Made by a program: the position numbers and the translations under genes
In this document: in pieces, positions 47,540-59,900 of the stretch
How positions within the stretch are numbered: the first letter of the stretch is position 1
How the letters are laid out: each line of letters starts with the position of its first letter
Notes under the pieces: model-generated
Databases searched by the model: none
What the model was told of the DNA's origin: nothing
What the model saw: the letters and a program-made list of their open reading frames with translations, nothing else
Source: Bubalus kerabau
Taxonomy: Eukaryota > Chordata > Mammalia > Artiodactyla > Bovidae
DNA: 64,000 nt
Reading direction: 5' to 3'
Assembly (NCBI RefSeq): GCF_029407905.1
Contig: NC_073628.1
Span: 90,950,501 to 91,014,500 of the forward strand

Positions 47540-47645
47540 TTACCCCTGTGCTACACAGTAGGTTCTTGTTAGTTATCTGTTTTATATACGTCAATCCCCA
47601 TCTCCCATCCTAACCCGGCTTTCAAGTTCCCAGCCCAATCTCTTT
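47540..47645 (-). mobile_element. L1 3' UTR fragment
   Basis: Antisense L1 3' UTR ('gtgctacacagtaggttctt'). Confidence 0.65.
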
Positions 47646-47669
47646 TAACCCTGAGTATAAGCATGGAAT

Positions 47670-47885
47670 GGGCTTCCCAGGTAGTGTTAGTAGTAAAGAA
47701 CCCGCCTAATGCAGGAGACATAAGAAACGCAGGTTCAATCCCTGCGTCAGGAAGATTCCCTGGAGGAGGGCATGGTAATTCACTTTAGTATTCTTGCCTA
47801 GAGAAGTCCATGGACAGAGGGGCCTGTAGGGCTACAGCCCATAGAACTGCAAAGAGTTGGATGGGACTGAATAACTGAGCACATG
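47670..47885 (+). mobile_element. Bov-tA SINE
   Basis: Sense element with an insertion in the head. Flanks ATAAGCATGGAAT and ATAAGTATGGAAT are the target duplication. Confidence 0.88.
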
Positions 47886-48109
47886 CATAAGTATGGAATA
47901 CCAATTTTCAAGCTACTCAGAATTTTAAAGTCACATATGGATATACTATGGGCCTCTGGAAAGATAAATTGGGCATTATCTCTACACTTAAGCATCCTTC
48001 TGAGCTGCTGAAACTGGACCCAGCTACACCTAGAAACTGTGCTTGGCTTTTCAATACATAATGAGTTTAATCTGAATAAAGTCACATTTTATCCTTTGGT
48101 GGTTTTCCC

Positions 48110-48490
48110 TTCCATGTTTTCTTTTTAATGTGGTATATTCACATATAATAAAATTCATCTCTTCTGTGTTCAGCATGCAGTCATTCATCCAGCACCATAA
48201 TCAAAACATAGAATAGTTCCATCAACCCTCAAGCTCCCTTACACCCCTTAGTAGTCAAATCCTTCCCAAAATCCAGCCACTGGTAACCACTGAACTACTT
48301 TCTGTTACTGGAGTTTTGCCTTTTCTAGGATATTCCGTAGATGGAATCACACAGCATGCTATCTTTTGTCTGATTCCTTTCACTAGAAATCTTTTCAAGA
48401 TCCATCCATGTCGTTAAATATCAGTAGTTCATTTCTATATACTGTTGGTGTGACTGTACTACAGACTGCTTATATACCACCAGTTGAAAT
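48110..48490 (-). mobile_element. Old L1M-type fragment
   Basis: Antisense 3' UTR and ORF2-end sequence ('catgcagtcattcatccagc', 'tccatccatgtcgttaaata'). Confidence 0.65.
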
Positions 48491-48501
48491 AATGTAAGTT
48501 T

Positions 48502-48702
48502 ATACATAGTATCGATAGTGTATATACATCAACCCCAATCTCCCAATTCATCCCATCCCCCTCTACCCCGCCTTAGTATCCATACATTTGCTCTCTACGT
48601 CTATATCTCTATTTCTACTTTGTAAATTAGGTCATGCTGTATAGGAGAAATGAATGGGAACATTGTAAAGAAGCTATATTCCAATAAATTTTTTTTAGAA
48701 AG
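48502..48702 (+). mobile_element. L1 3' end with 5' inversion
   Basis: An antisense L1 3' UTR portion (48520-48630) joins a sense 3' end (CATGCTGTATAGGAGAAA... to the T-run before 48697). Bounded by AATGTAAGTTT at 48491-48501 and 48703-48713. Confidence 0.75.
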
Positions 48703-48713
48703 AATGTAAGTTT

Positions 48714-48920
48714 GGAGATTGGGATTGACATACATACATTACTATGCATGACATAGATAACTAATGAGAACCTATTGCATAGCACAGGAAACTCTACTCT
48801 GTGATGATGTAAATGGGAAGGAAATCTATAACTGATTCATTGTGCTGTACAGCAGAAACGAACACAACATTGTTAAGCAACTATACTCCAATAAAATTAA
48901 TTTTTTAAAAAACAAAAAAG
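48714..48920 (+). mobile_element. L1 3' UTR fragment
   Basis: Sense L1 3' UTR ending in an A-rich tail. Bounded by AATGTAAGTTT (48703-48713) and AATATAAGTTT (48921-48931), sharing one target copy with the neighbouring L1. Confidence 0.8.
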
Positions 48921-49242
48921 AATATAAGTTTAATGCATGTACAGCTCACCACATATTTTCAACTAGATTATTATATTATCTTTCTCACAGCCTTATATAG
49001 TAGTGAGGCATTATTGTGATTTTTTTTTTCCACAGGTAAGAAAACTGTGGTCAGGAAGTTTTTTGGTTCAAATTCCTAGAGCTGGAAGGCCATGACCCCC
49101 AGATCTTCTGAGTCCTAGTCTGTGATTTCTTTCATCATTTTATCAAAACTAAAGTCTACCAATTACACTAGTACATCAACATTTAGAAATAATTTCCAAA
49201 TAAAATATTTATAAGGTTTTATAATATTAAAACACACACTTA

Positions 49243-49425
49243 GCCTTCCCTGGTGGTCCAGTGGCTAAGACTCCATGCTCTCAACGCAGGGGACCTGAGT
49301 TCTATCCCTGGTCAGAGAACAAGATCCCACATACCACAACTAAAGATTCCATATGCTAAAAGGAAGAGAAGATACTACCTGCCACAACTAAGGCCTGGTG
49401 CAGCCAAACAAATAAATATTAAACA
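49243..49425 (+). mobile_element. CHR-type tRNA-Glu SINE
   Basis: Sense element with head CTTCCCTGGTGGTCCAGTGG and the CCACAACTAAAG body. It ends near an ACAC tract. Confidence 0.75.
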
Positions 49426-49556
49426 CACACACACTAATTCACATTATGAATTTCTGCTATTGTTGGCAAAGTATGCTCAGTAGGCCCTGGGGAACTTTGA
49501 GAACTAAGTTCTCAATAATTAATCACAATAATTATTAATCTAAGTATTAGATTAAT

Positions 49557-50012
49557 AGTTTTCAAAGTGTGGTTCTAGGACCTGCAACATCAACATCCCT
49601 TGGGAAACTGTTGGTAGCTCAAATTCTCTGGCCCTGTGAAGTGAAAGTCATTCAGTCGTGTCTGACTCTTTGTGACCCCATGAACTGTACAGTCCATGGA
49701 ATTCTTCAGGCCAGAATACTGGAGTGGGTAGCCTTTTCCTTCTCCAGGGGATTTTCCCAGGTCTCCTGCATTGCAGGTGGATTCTTTACCAGCTGAGCCA
49801 CAAGAGAAGCCCAGGAATACTGGAGTTAGTAGCCTATCCCTTCTCCAGCGGATCTTCCCAACCCAGGAATTGAGCTGGGTCTCCTGCATGGCAGGCTGAT
49901 TCTCTGGCTCTACTCCAGACCTACTGAATCATGCACGCTGGGGTGGGGCCCAACAGTATTCAGTTTTACAAGCCCTGCAGGTGACCTGATGCATGCTGGA
50001 GAACCACTGCAC
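49557..50012 (+). mobile_element. MER20-like hAT element, split by a SINE
   Basis: Left part 49557-49634 (TTTCAAAGTGTGGTTCTAGG) and right part 49906-50012 (CTACTCCAGACCTACTGAAT to GGAGAACCACTGC) form one element interrupted by an antisense SINE block. Confidence 0.65.
49635..49905 (-). mobile_element. Composite Bov-tA SINE
   Basis: Antisense BovA body and head (49635-49812), followed by a second partial body and head (49813-49905). The same composite layout appears at 51183-51490. Confidence 0.8.
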
Positions 50013-50269
50013 ACAAGTCATCTCAGAAGACTGTAGCCAAATTTCAGGAGTCACTTGGTAAGGAGTAATATAGTGATGCTAATGCCTATCTGACCAAAAC
50101 CATTCATATTTATGCCAGAGCCCACAGTGTAACCACTGAGATCTCTGACTTCTTAGTAGTAACAGACTTGAGATGTTTAGGAGAGATTCTGCCCATGGGC
50201 ATTCCAATGATTGGATGATTCTTCCTTTTTTTTTTTTTTCCCTTCTCCTTTCTTTTCCTCCTCCTCCTT

Positions 50270-50950
50270 CTTCTAATATCTTTATTGAGATACACTTCAT
50301 ACATCATACATTTCACCATTTAAGACACATAATTCAATGGCTTTGAGCATATTCACAGAGTTGTATCACCATCACCATGGTAAATTTTGGAACATCTTTA
50401 TCATCCAACAAGAAACTCTATAACGCTAATCATTAGCAATCACTCTCCACTTTTCCTCAACCCTTTAGCCCTTGGTAGCCACCAGTTTGCATTCTGTCTA
50501 TGGATTGGTCTAATCTGGACATTTCATGTAAGTGGGATCATTCAATATGTGTTCTTTCATGGATGGTCTTTTACTTAGCATGTTTTTCCCAAGCTTCTTC
50601 CATGCTATAGCATGTGTCAGTACTTCATTTATTGTTATTGCCAAACAATATTCCACTGATATTTACCCATCATAAGCTGATGGACATTTGGGTTGTTTTC
50701 AGCTTTTGGCCATGAACATTGTTGCTATGAACATTCACATACAAGTTTTTGTGTGGCCATATATTTTAATTTCCCTTGGATGAGTACTTAAGAGTGGAGT
50801 TTGGGGGCTATATGGTAACTATTGTTAACTTTTTAAGGAACCACCAGGCTCCTTTTCAATGCAGTAACTGCACCATTTTACATTCCTACCAGCTGTGTAT
50901 GAGTGTTTCATTTCTCTGCATCCTCACCAATACTTGCTATTAGGGCTGAG
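50270..50950 (-). mobile_element. Old L1M-type fragment
   Basis: Antisense old L1 3' UTR and ORF2 end ('tctttattgagatacacttc' through 'ctgatggacatttgggttgt'). Confidence 0.7.
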
Positions 50951-51182
50951 TTCTTCTGAAAGCTGTGGAAAGCCATAGTCACTCTGGTGAGACTAAGCCT
51001 AGACCTGCTCCTTCCTGGCAGCTTCCTCAGAGATATAGTTCATTCTTAAGAAATTCTGAATACACTGTTTGCCCTGATCTCAATGGGGAACCCCCACACT
51101 AGCCTTTGAATCAACACTTCCCTTCAAGTGAATTACTTTTCGACTTTTAGGACTAGAGTAGATCCCGTTGTACATTGCCAGT

Positions 51183-51490
51183 TGAAAGTGAAAGTGAAAG
51201 TCGCTCAGTCAAGTCTGACTCTTTTGCGACCCCTATACAGTCCATGGAATTCTTCAGGCCAGAATACTGGACTGGGTAGCCTTTCCCTTCTCCAGGGGAT
51301 CTTCCCAACCCAGGGATTAAACCTGGGCCTCCCGCATTGCAGGCAGAATTTTTTACCAGCTGTGCCACAAGGGAAGCCAAGAATACTGGAGAGGGTAGCC
51401 TATCCCTTCTCCAGTGGATCTTCCCAACCCAGAAATCAAACCAGGGTCTCCTGAATTGCAGGTGGATTCTTTACCAACTGAGCTATGAGG
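51183..51490 (-). mobile_element. Composite Bov-tA SINE
   Basis: Same composite layout as at 49635: linker GAAAGTGAAAGTCGCTCAG, body and head to 51378, then a partial second body and head. Confidence 0.82.
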
Positions 51491-51807
51491 GAACATCATC
51501 GGTTAGAACAGTGTATATTTACAGTGTCACTCTAGAGTTGATCTAAACCTGCTATTACTAGATAAAACCTGTTGGCTCCATGGACAGGGTATTAAAGGCA
51601 GAGGACATGTCTCTGCCTAGTGCCTAGAGGAAGGTGATAGCCCCAGATGAACAGATATTTAACCTAAAATATGGACTGAAAATTATTGGAGGATTCCAAT
51701 TTCGCACACTTACTTTTTTCCCTTTTAACTTCTGTGTATTATGAGGATTTGGCTACAGTTCTACCGACTGGAGTGACTTCATACATAAGCAGTTCTTTGT
51801 GGCTAAA

Positions 51808-52015
51808 TGCGTGCGAAGTCACTTCAGTCATGTCTGACTGTTTGCCACCCTATGGACGGTAGCTTGCCAGGTTTCTCAGTCCATGAGATTCTCCAGGCAA
51901 GAATACTGGAGTGGGTTGCCATGCCCTCATCCAGGGGATCTTCCTGAACCAGAGATCGAACCCGTATCTCTTATGTCTCCCGCACTAGCAGACAGGTTTT
52001 TTTTACCACTAGCAG
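51808..52015 (-). mobile_element. Bov-tA SINE
   Basis: Antisense element with an expanded T-run in the head (51997-52004). Confidence 0.85.
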
Positions 52016-52030
52016 CACCTGGCTATACAC

Positions 52031-52300
52031 TGCTGTTGCTAAGTCACTTCAGTCGTGTCTGACTCTGTGCGACCCCATAGACGGCAGCCCACCAGGCGCC
52101 CCCGTCCCTGGGATTCTCCAGGCAAGAACACTGGAGTGGGTTGCCCTTTCCTTCTCCAATGCATGAAAGTGAAAAGTGAAAGTGAAGTCGCTCAGTCGTA
52201 TCCGACTATTGACGACCCCATGGACTGCAGCCTACCAGGCTCCTCCATCCATGGGATTTTCCAGGCAAGAGTACTGGAATGGGGTGCCATTGCCTTCTCC
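52031..52300 (-). mobile_element. BOV-A2 dimeric SINE
   Basis: Full antisense dimer. CCTGGCTATACAC at 52018-52030 recurs at 52299-52311 as target duplication. Confidence 0.93.
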
Positions 52301-52639
52301 TGGCTATACACAGGGTCCTTATATACATACTCTCAGGAAAGCTGGTGAGTGTCTGCTGAACCATTCATATCTTCCCTCCAAAAAGAATGTTATCAGTTTC
52401 CCAGTTTATCTGAGGAAGGTCCGAATAGCCCCGGCACACCCAGGCTGTCCTCCTCTTCCTTAAGCTTGTCTCTCTTTGTGTGATCCTTTGCTTTCCTGTG
52501 ATGGAACCCACCCTTTTGCCATTTGAAGTTAACTGTGAGAGCTAAAATGTTAAAAAATGCTTATATTGGAGGCAGCAGAGAAAGAGTAAGAGCCGAAGTT
52601 AAGGAGAGAAGATTGGGAGGGGTAGAATAAAGTGCATCT

Positions 52640-52800
52640 ACTGTGTGCTGGATTCTCTACCATGCACTTCACATTGGACAGGCCAGTTAATCTTCCAGTG
52701 GTTAATCTAGGATAAACATTTTATGTCTGAGGAAAATGAGGTTCAGAAAGCATTAGTCATTTGCCCTAATTTTTCATAGCTAGCTCAAGGCACAAAGGGG
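52640..52800 (-). repeat. MIR-like fragment
   Basis: An antisense MIR-like core ('tgaggaaaatgaggttcaga'). Confidence 0.5.
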
Positions 52801-52964
52801 GACTTCAATGAAATCATCAATCCTTTTCTCGTAATCAGGAGATGATATTAACCAAGGTAGTGATAAAACCTGAACGCGGTGGCACAAGATCCCTAGAAGA
52901 ACAGAGGCTCAAGGACTCTAACCAAGTGGGTTAGAATTCTGGTTTTGCAAGTAAATGAAACTAG

Positions 52965-53190
52965 ACCAGAGTTTCACGACCTCACAACTATTGATACTTC
53001 GAGCCAAATGATTCCTTGTTGGGGATACTGTCCTGCATGTTGTGGGATGCTGTGCAGCATCCCTGGCCTCTGTTGAGTAGATGTCAGTAGATCTTGCCTC
53101 CACAACATGTGACAACCAAAAATGCCTCCACATTGCCACCTGTTCCCTGGGAGATAAACTCATCTCTGGCTGAGAACCACTGAGTTAGAC
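52965..53190 (-). mobile_element. MER5A-like hAT remnant
   Basis: Near-complete antisense copy, from CCAGAGTTTCACGACC to GGCTGAGAACCACTGAG. Its tips look like hAT terminal inverted repeats. Confidence 0.65.
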
Positions 53191-54039
53191 AAACCTGTTT
53201 CATTGTCTGTTAAACGAGAGATAATAACCACCATGAGATTGTTGTGAGAATCTCATCAAATTGTGGTCTGCCAAAGCCTTTTAAATTCTAATGCTTGACA
53301 CAAATGGAGGTTGTCATTATCACCCCAGAGAAACACAAGACACTGGATAGGAGGCATCATTATGCAAATTAGTGTGATGAGCAGCCGAGGGCTCAGCAGG
53401 CAGCTGAGTGTCCTTGCACAGGCACGTGACTGGTGCAATTCGTTTGGGAACGAGCAAAGCTGGGAGCCTGTTGTTTTCCCACCCTCAGGGGCTGCAGTAG
53501 TCCATATGATGAGAGTGGATGGCGGAGGTCACTGAGAGTGAGTTTGTGGGAAGAGATGTCAGGAGGACAGGGTTGGGCAATGAAGACTGAGAGTGAGGGA
53601 CGAGAATTCAGGAGATTTGGAAGCAGCAGGCAGAAGGAGGAGCCTTTATGATGGAGAAGGAAGACTTTGTGTGCACTGGGACCAAGATTGTGAAGGCAGA
53701 GCCAAGCCAGGTTAGTTCTGAGATGCTCATGGAAGGAAGGTGGCAGGTCTAAGTGCCTCATCAGTGCTCAGAGGTCTGTGAGGATGAAGGAAGCCCAGAG
53801 ACATGTAGGCTGCTGGATATATGGCTTTAGTAGATATATTATGTGCTTGTAAGTGAAACAACATAAATCAGAATACACGTCATCAGGAGTTGATGATTTG
53901 CTAGAGAACATAGTAAAGAAACGTCCCATTGGGAACACATGGATACAGATGAGGAAAAAAGATAATAATTCAATCATAAAAATACTTAAGGGCTGTCATC
54001 CCAAGTCAAATTTCCTAATTCTAAATCAGCCTCCTCAAT

Positions 54040-54290
54040 ACTTAAAACTCTGTGTATAATCCACATGATCTAGCAGGAGGTGGGCACTCAGTAAACATTT
54101 GGTCTTTTCCATTTGTGGGGCTTTAACATGATTCAGTTCATCTGAGCATTGTTGAACTGGGTTTATTATATCCATTTTACCAATTTGGAAATGAAGGCTT
54201 TGAGAGGTAATGCCCAAAGTTGCAGACATATTGGGTGAGAAGGTCTGAATATCAACCCGTGTTTCCCAGTTCCAATCTGAGGATCTGGAA
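54040..54290 (-). repeat. MIR-like fragment
   Basis: An antisense MIR-like core ('gaaatgaaggctttgagagg'). Confidence 0.5.
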
Positions 54291-54694
54291 GCATACAACA
54301 CTGTACTGATGGTCCCCAGGGCTTGGCCAGGTTTCTCGGGTAAGACTTGAAGTCTGTGTCCCGTAGGGGAGCAAGGTGACCGATCCTGAGGAATCTCCAA
54401 AGATCCAGCTCATGCACAGTTAGCAAGCCCTGCAAGTGACTTTCATCTCCAGGGAGACTGTATTCCCATCATCTCGGCCAGTCGGTTCCCCAGCACTATC
54501 TGCCTGCTGCTTCTGATCACGCCTGGCTCCCTTCACTAAGATTCACGCTCTTCCTCTCTTTCCTGCAGCGATGCATTTGGACTTCCTTTGGCTTTGTACA
54601 ATCACTTTACCTCTCCGGGCTTCTGATACTGGACTTGGTCACCTAGGAAGCCTATTGTCTCTCCCAAGTCTAAAAACACAAGCCCACTACACAT

Positions 54695-54890
54695 CGGCAT
54701 TTCTCAACTTCAGGTGACCCCAGACCACCTGGATCCAAATGTTCCAAAAGCAGATTCCTGGGGTCCTATCTACCCTACTGGAGTGCAGTTTCTGGAGAGA
54801 GGGCTCTGGAATTTGTCTTTTTAATGAGCTCTCGCACACCATTCCCACCACCATGATGTTCATACATAACTAAATCTAGAGCCACAGGCC
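54695..54890 (+). mobile_element. hAT-Charlie-like remnant
   Basis: The stretch from ATTTCTCAACTTCAGGTG through AGCAGATTCCTGGGGTCC and 'gtctttttaatgagctctcg' resembles MER20/MER1-class elements. Family uncertain. Confidence 0.4.
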
Positions 54891-57631
54891 AAGGGGCATA
54901 TCCATTCCCTGAGAACAAGTCTGATTCATATTCTTCCCTAACTGAGTGAAGCAGAGTAAGACAAGGTTCCTCTGCCCTGTACCTGGTGTGGCCCTAGCTC
55001 CTGGGCCTGTGGGCTGTGGTCAGGGCTTGGTCCTCTAATCCTGTGTTCATGGAGCCCACTCTGCCCTCCCGCTCCCACTCTGCCCATGCAGACAGTGACA
55101 GAGCAGAGGGGAGAACTGCAGGCCAGCCTTCCTCCCCTCCCCGTAGGCAGCCTGGAGCCAGGCACACTGCACACTAATGACTCCTATTTCCTAGCCCAGC
55201 TTTATAAAATGCTGCAGTATTAACATCTACCCAAATCACTCAGCCCTCTTTGCAGGGTTGTGTGCGTGTCTGTGTGCACACACAAGTGTGTGCACATTCA
55301 TGCACTCATACATACAGCCCTATACTTTCCTTTTAATCTATATGAAATTAAATAAAACGGTATGTGGAAAGTGCTTGAGGAGAGGCTGGTATTAAAAAAA
55401 AAAAAGAAGTCATGGTTTTGTAAGTAACGTACTGGATATTCTCATTTCACTTTTGGATCACTTCTCTTTCCAGCACTGCGCCCTGGGAAGGTTAATTCAC
55501 TGAATGAGTGTGCCGTCCTGCCCTTGGGTCCTGATCAGGCTTGGCCAGTGGGAGGCACCAGGGGAATATGAAAGGGAGAGAAAAAGGGTCAAAATGTTAA
55601 TTTCCCTGCTAAGTCCTGGTAAGCAGTGGCTGGATTTCTTTCCATGAGGCCTCAGCCTCTGTCAGCTGTCGCCTCTTCCAGGACAGAGTTCTAGACATCA
55701 CTCTTTCCCTGCCCCTTCAGACCTGGGGGTAGGGTGGGGGAGTGGTTTTTCAGCTGTTTTTAGTGGAGCCTGCCTGGGTATTCACCCTTAATCCTGCTCA
55801 CACATTTGCACATGATTCTTTCATTTATTCTCTCCAATCATCCCTTTTGAATATGTACCTTTTTCTTGTCAGGACCTGACCGATATAAGTGATAACTGGC
55901 TGAATTCAATACAAGGGTGACTCTGAAACACAGTAACTGTCCCCAGCATTGGAAATGCCTCCAGAAGCTTGTGCCTCTTAGCTACTCAGTGCGAGAAAAA
56001 TGTTCTCTTCAGTTGTGTGATGTTGAGAACCGTCAATGTGGTTCCTTCTTCAGTGGGAAGCCAGCCCCAACTCTACCCCCAGTCTTCTACCCTCGATGTT
56101 CATGCCACTCCATCCAAAGGCCCACCTTTGCAACCTGCCTTTGGGAAGTCAATGTTAAATCTTATCCAGAAAACAGACTGGGAGTCCGTTTGAGTTGTCC
56201 TGATGATGTGTGTGAGTCAGCCTTCTCTACCAGGCCGCGCAGTCTTTGTTCGTAGAGATCTTCCTGAGCAAAGAAAAATGACATCTCACAGACCTGTCAC
56301 TTACATCAGTATGTCTAATCGTGGCATGCACTTTTATACTCATGATATTGAATGTCATCTTTGTACACTTCGAAGGACAACTCTTCCTGGTTTTTCGAAG
56401 GAGATGACTGATGCTGAGAGAGAAACTTGCCCAAGGTCGCTCAGCTGGTACAGATAATCTGCTTTCAAATGTGGTGGAACACAGAGCTCCCAAAATGAAG
56501 GATCTCTCAGGATCACATCCAAATCACCTAGAGAGCTTGCAAAAGAATTGGAGATTCCTGAGAGATTCCTGGCCCATCTTCAGAGCCTGCTGCAGGTCCA
56601 GAGAAGGATCTGGAAAGGGAGTCCACAGTGAACTTGCTGGGTCCCTCCTCTCTGCCCCCTGCAAAATTTCTCTTTTAGATCTCACCTTAAGTCTAATTCC
56701 TGGGGAAGCCTTCTGGACCTCCTTGACTCAAATTCCCAATCTCACAGCTTCACAATGCTGCCTAAACTTTTTTCATAGCTGTTATCACAATCATAATTTT
56801 ATATTTATTTGTGTAATTATTTGATAACATCTGACTTGCACCACTAAACTATACATTCTGTCAGGGCGAGTTCTGTGCCTGATTTTAGCCACTGTTGCTT
56901 TTTCTGTGCCTGGTACATCCTTGACATTCAATAAGTGTTTATCAGATGCTTGTTCACTGAAAACAGGATACTGGACCAAACGGTCCATGGGGTACCTGTC
57001 AAACATTTGACTCTATAAATACTTGTTTGCTTCCTCTTAAGACATCAAATTTAGAATAAGCAGTAGCTGAGAAAGTATGGTTTTTCTGACTTACCATCAC
57101 TTGACATGATCACAGTATATCCAAGCAGCTGCTGTCCAGTAATCGCCACCAGAAATGAGCCATCTGAAAGTAGGGGAGATGCCTGGGTGCTCACCGCTGC
57201 ATCCTTAGAACCCATCCCAGGGACTGCCGCACTGTCCTAGATGCTCAGTCAATGTTTTCTTCCACAAATGAGTTCAAATAGGCCAACATCAATGAAGTAA
57301 AGGCACTGTCTGCTCCTCCTTTCTCAGTTCATTTTTCTCTCCCTCAGAAATGCTTCCAGGGGTCCTTGAAGCAGGACTTAAACTAATGTGTCCTTCTGGC
57401 TAGTGACATGACAGAGAAAACAATCAACAATAAAGAGCATACCATGTGGCAATATCCAAAATGAGATGACTTCAGGAAAAAAATGTAATTCATGGAGACA
57501 TGAGGCAAATTCGAGGGGAGAGGAGGTGAATTTGCAAAAAGTGCCATCCTTTGTAAACCAAAGTCACCAGTGACATTGACTAAAAGACAATTGGACAAAA
57601 ATGCAAGGAAGTCCTGGCCTTCCTTTTCAGG

Positions 57632-57828
57632 TGCTGTACTTAGTCGCTCAGTTGTGTCTGACTCTTTGCGACCCTGTGGACTGTAGCCCACCAGGCTCCT
57701 CTGTCCATGGGGATTCTCCATGCAAGCATACTGGAGTGAGTTTCCATGCCCTCCTCCAGGAGATCTCCCCAGAGATCAAACCCAGATCTCCTGCATTGCA
57801 GGCAGACTTTTTACCTTCTGAACCACAA
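57632..57828 (-). mobile_element. Bov-tA SINE
   Basis: Antisense body and head. Confidence 0.87.
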
Positions 57829-57917
57829 AATACCATAATTAGTGGCATGTAAAACCTGTGTTCTCTCTCTCATTTTCTCTCTGTTTGTATATGTGTGCAT
57901 GTATGTACAGATATATC

Positions 57918-58194
57918 TGCTGCTGCTGCTGCTAAGTCGCTTCAGTCGTGTCCGACTCTGTGCAACCCCATAGACGGCAGCCCACCAGGCTCCCCCGTCC
58001 CTGGGATTCTCCAGGCAAGAACACTGGAGTGGGTTGCCATTTCCTTCTCCAATGCAGGAAAGTGAAAAGTGAAAGTGAAGTCGCTCAGTCGTGTCCTACT
58101 CTTAGCAACCCCATGGACTGCAGCCCACCAGGCTCCTCCGTCCATGGGATTTTCCAGGCAAGAGTACTGGAGTGGGGTGCCATTGCCATCTCCA
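57918..58194 (-). mobile_element. BOV-A2 dimeric SINE
   Basis: Full antisense dimer with a (CTG)5 end. Flanks ACAGATATATCT and ACAGATGTATCT are the target duplication. Confidence 0.93.
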
Positions 58195-58501
58195 ACAGAT
58201 GTATCTATCACTTGCTAAATGGCTTCTACATCAAAGTGTCCATTTCTGTAATAGCATGGCTGTATCAGCTCATTTTAGTTGGACATCCCCCCAAAAATGC
58301 ACTTTAGTTCAAAATCGTTAATAGCTGCCTAGTAACTTTACTCTTTAAGTTCAGTGTACAAAATTATCAGTACATTCTGAGGTAATTTGATTTTAATTAT
58401 TCAACTCCAAGTCTTGCAGAGCACTCAGTGGTCTTTGTACTCAGGCAGGGGCATAATCATTCTATTTATTTCACTACAACCAATATTGATGGTTTCCTAA
58501 G

Positions 58502-59165
58502 GTCTGTTGTAGTGGGTTAAATTATTTCCCCAAATCTATGTCCACCCAGAACCTCAAAATGTGACTTTATTTGGAATAAAAGCCTTCATAGGTGTAATTT
58601 GCTAAGAATCTCAAAATGAAATCATGTTGGATTTTGTGTGGGCCTATGGGCTTCCCTCATTGCTCAGTGGCAAAAAAAAAAAAAAAAATCCACCTGCCAA
58701 TGCAGGAGACCTGAGTTTGATCCCTGTGTCAGGAAGATCCCCTGGAGAAGGCAATGGCAACCTACTCCAGCATTCTTGCCTGGGAAATCCCAAGGACAGA
58801 GGAGCCTGGCAGGCTACAATCCATGGGGTTGCAAAGAGTTGAACAAGACTGAATGACTAAACAGCAATGGGTCAATGGCTGGTGTCCTTATAAGAAGAGG
58901 AGGGAATGCAGAGAGACACAGATAAGGGGGTGATGTGAAGAATGGGGAGACTGGAGTGATACATCTACCAGCAAAGAAACCCCAAGTGTTGTAAGAAGCT
59001 GTAGAAGCCGGGAAGAGGCAAGGAAGGATTCTCACCTAGAGGCTTCAGAGGGAGCATGGTCCTTCTGATGACTTGATTTCAGACATCTAGCCTCCAGAAC
59101 TGTGAGAGAGTAAGTTTCTGTTCTAAGCCACCAGATCTGAGGTTATATTTTAGGAAATTACATCT
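58502..59165 (+). mobile_element. MLT1-like ERVL-MaLR LTR, split by a SINE
   Basis: Left part ('gttaaattatttccccaaat') and right part ('ctggtgtccttataagaaga' through 'cctccagaactgtgagagag') match the layout of an MLT1 LTR. A Bov-tA interrupts it. Confidence 0.65.
58648..58868 (+). mobile_element. Bov-tA SINE with internal A17 run
   Basis: Sense element. A 17-base A run (58672-58688) lies inside the tRNA-like head, where other copies have a short AAAGA. Confidence 0.88.
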
Positions 59166-59575
59166 GGGTGCTGAGGATTCTACCTAGCACTGGAGCGATA
59201 CAGTCATCCTTCTAGTTAAACATGAAGGAAACATAATCCTTGCCAGCCTTCTCAGTTTCCTTCAAACACTCTCCTCTTTCTCTGACTCTGACAGCACCCC
59301 ACCTGCTCTGTGTGGCTACTCCATGGCACAGCGTTGGTTTCCTGAGCAGCTACTGAGCCGAGGGACCACACAACAAACCCTAGAGGTGAGAGGCAGTGAG
59401 CTGTCAGGGAGGAGGGGAAGGGCACCTCCATCAAAAGGGATGACAACGTGGCGGAAAAGGGGTGGACAAATGTCCCTTCCATTTGATTCCTCCAAGGGAT
59501 ACTGTCTCCTTGATTCCAGAGAAATCCAGACTCATAAGGGAACATGCCTGCCCAGGCTTCACCTCTTTCCTCATC

Positions 59576-59682
59576 ACTGCTGCTGCTGCTTACTGCTACT
59601 AAGTCGCTTCAGTCGTGTCCAACTCTGTGCGACCCCATAGATGGCAGCCCACCAGGCTCTCCCATCCCTGGGATTCTCCATT
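59576..59682 (-). mobile_element. BOV-A2 fragment
   Basis: Antisense partial unit starting with a CTG repeat. Confidence 0.82.
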
Positions 59683-59749
59683 TCACCCAAATCTGCGTCT
59701 CCCAAGTTGAGACTTGACAGTTTAGTCCTGGCTTCAGGCTCTGATTTCA

Positions 59750-59900
59750 GATCCTGGAAGATAGGATGGTTAACTTGAGCAAATTAATAAACATTTCTGT
59801 GCCTCAGTTTCTTCCTCTGTAAAATGGGGAGATTGACAGTTTCTACCTCATACAAGTATGGTGAGAATTAAATAAGTCAACATATATAGAACACTTGAAA
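59750..59900 (+). repeat. MIR SINE
   Basis: Sense MIR core with GTGCCTCAGTTTCTTCCTCT and GTAAAATGGGGAG. Confidence 0.7.

Noticed and set aside
55917..56255. 112-residue cysteine-containing plus-strand ORF
   Set aside because: No recognisable domain, no signal peptide, no splice or promoter context, and no repeat of its cysteine spacing. Most likely chance, though not excluded without a conservation test.
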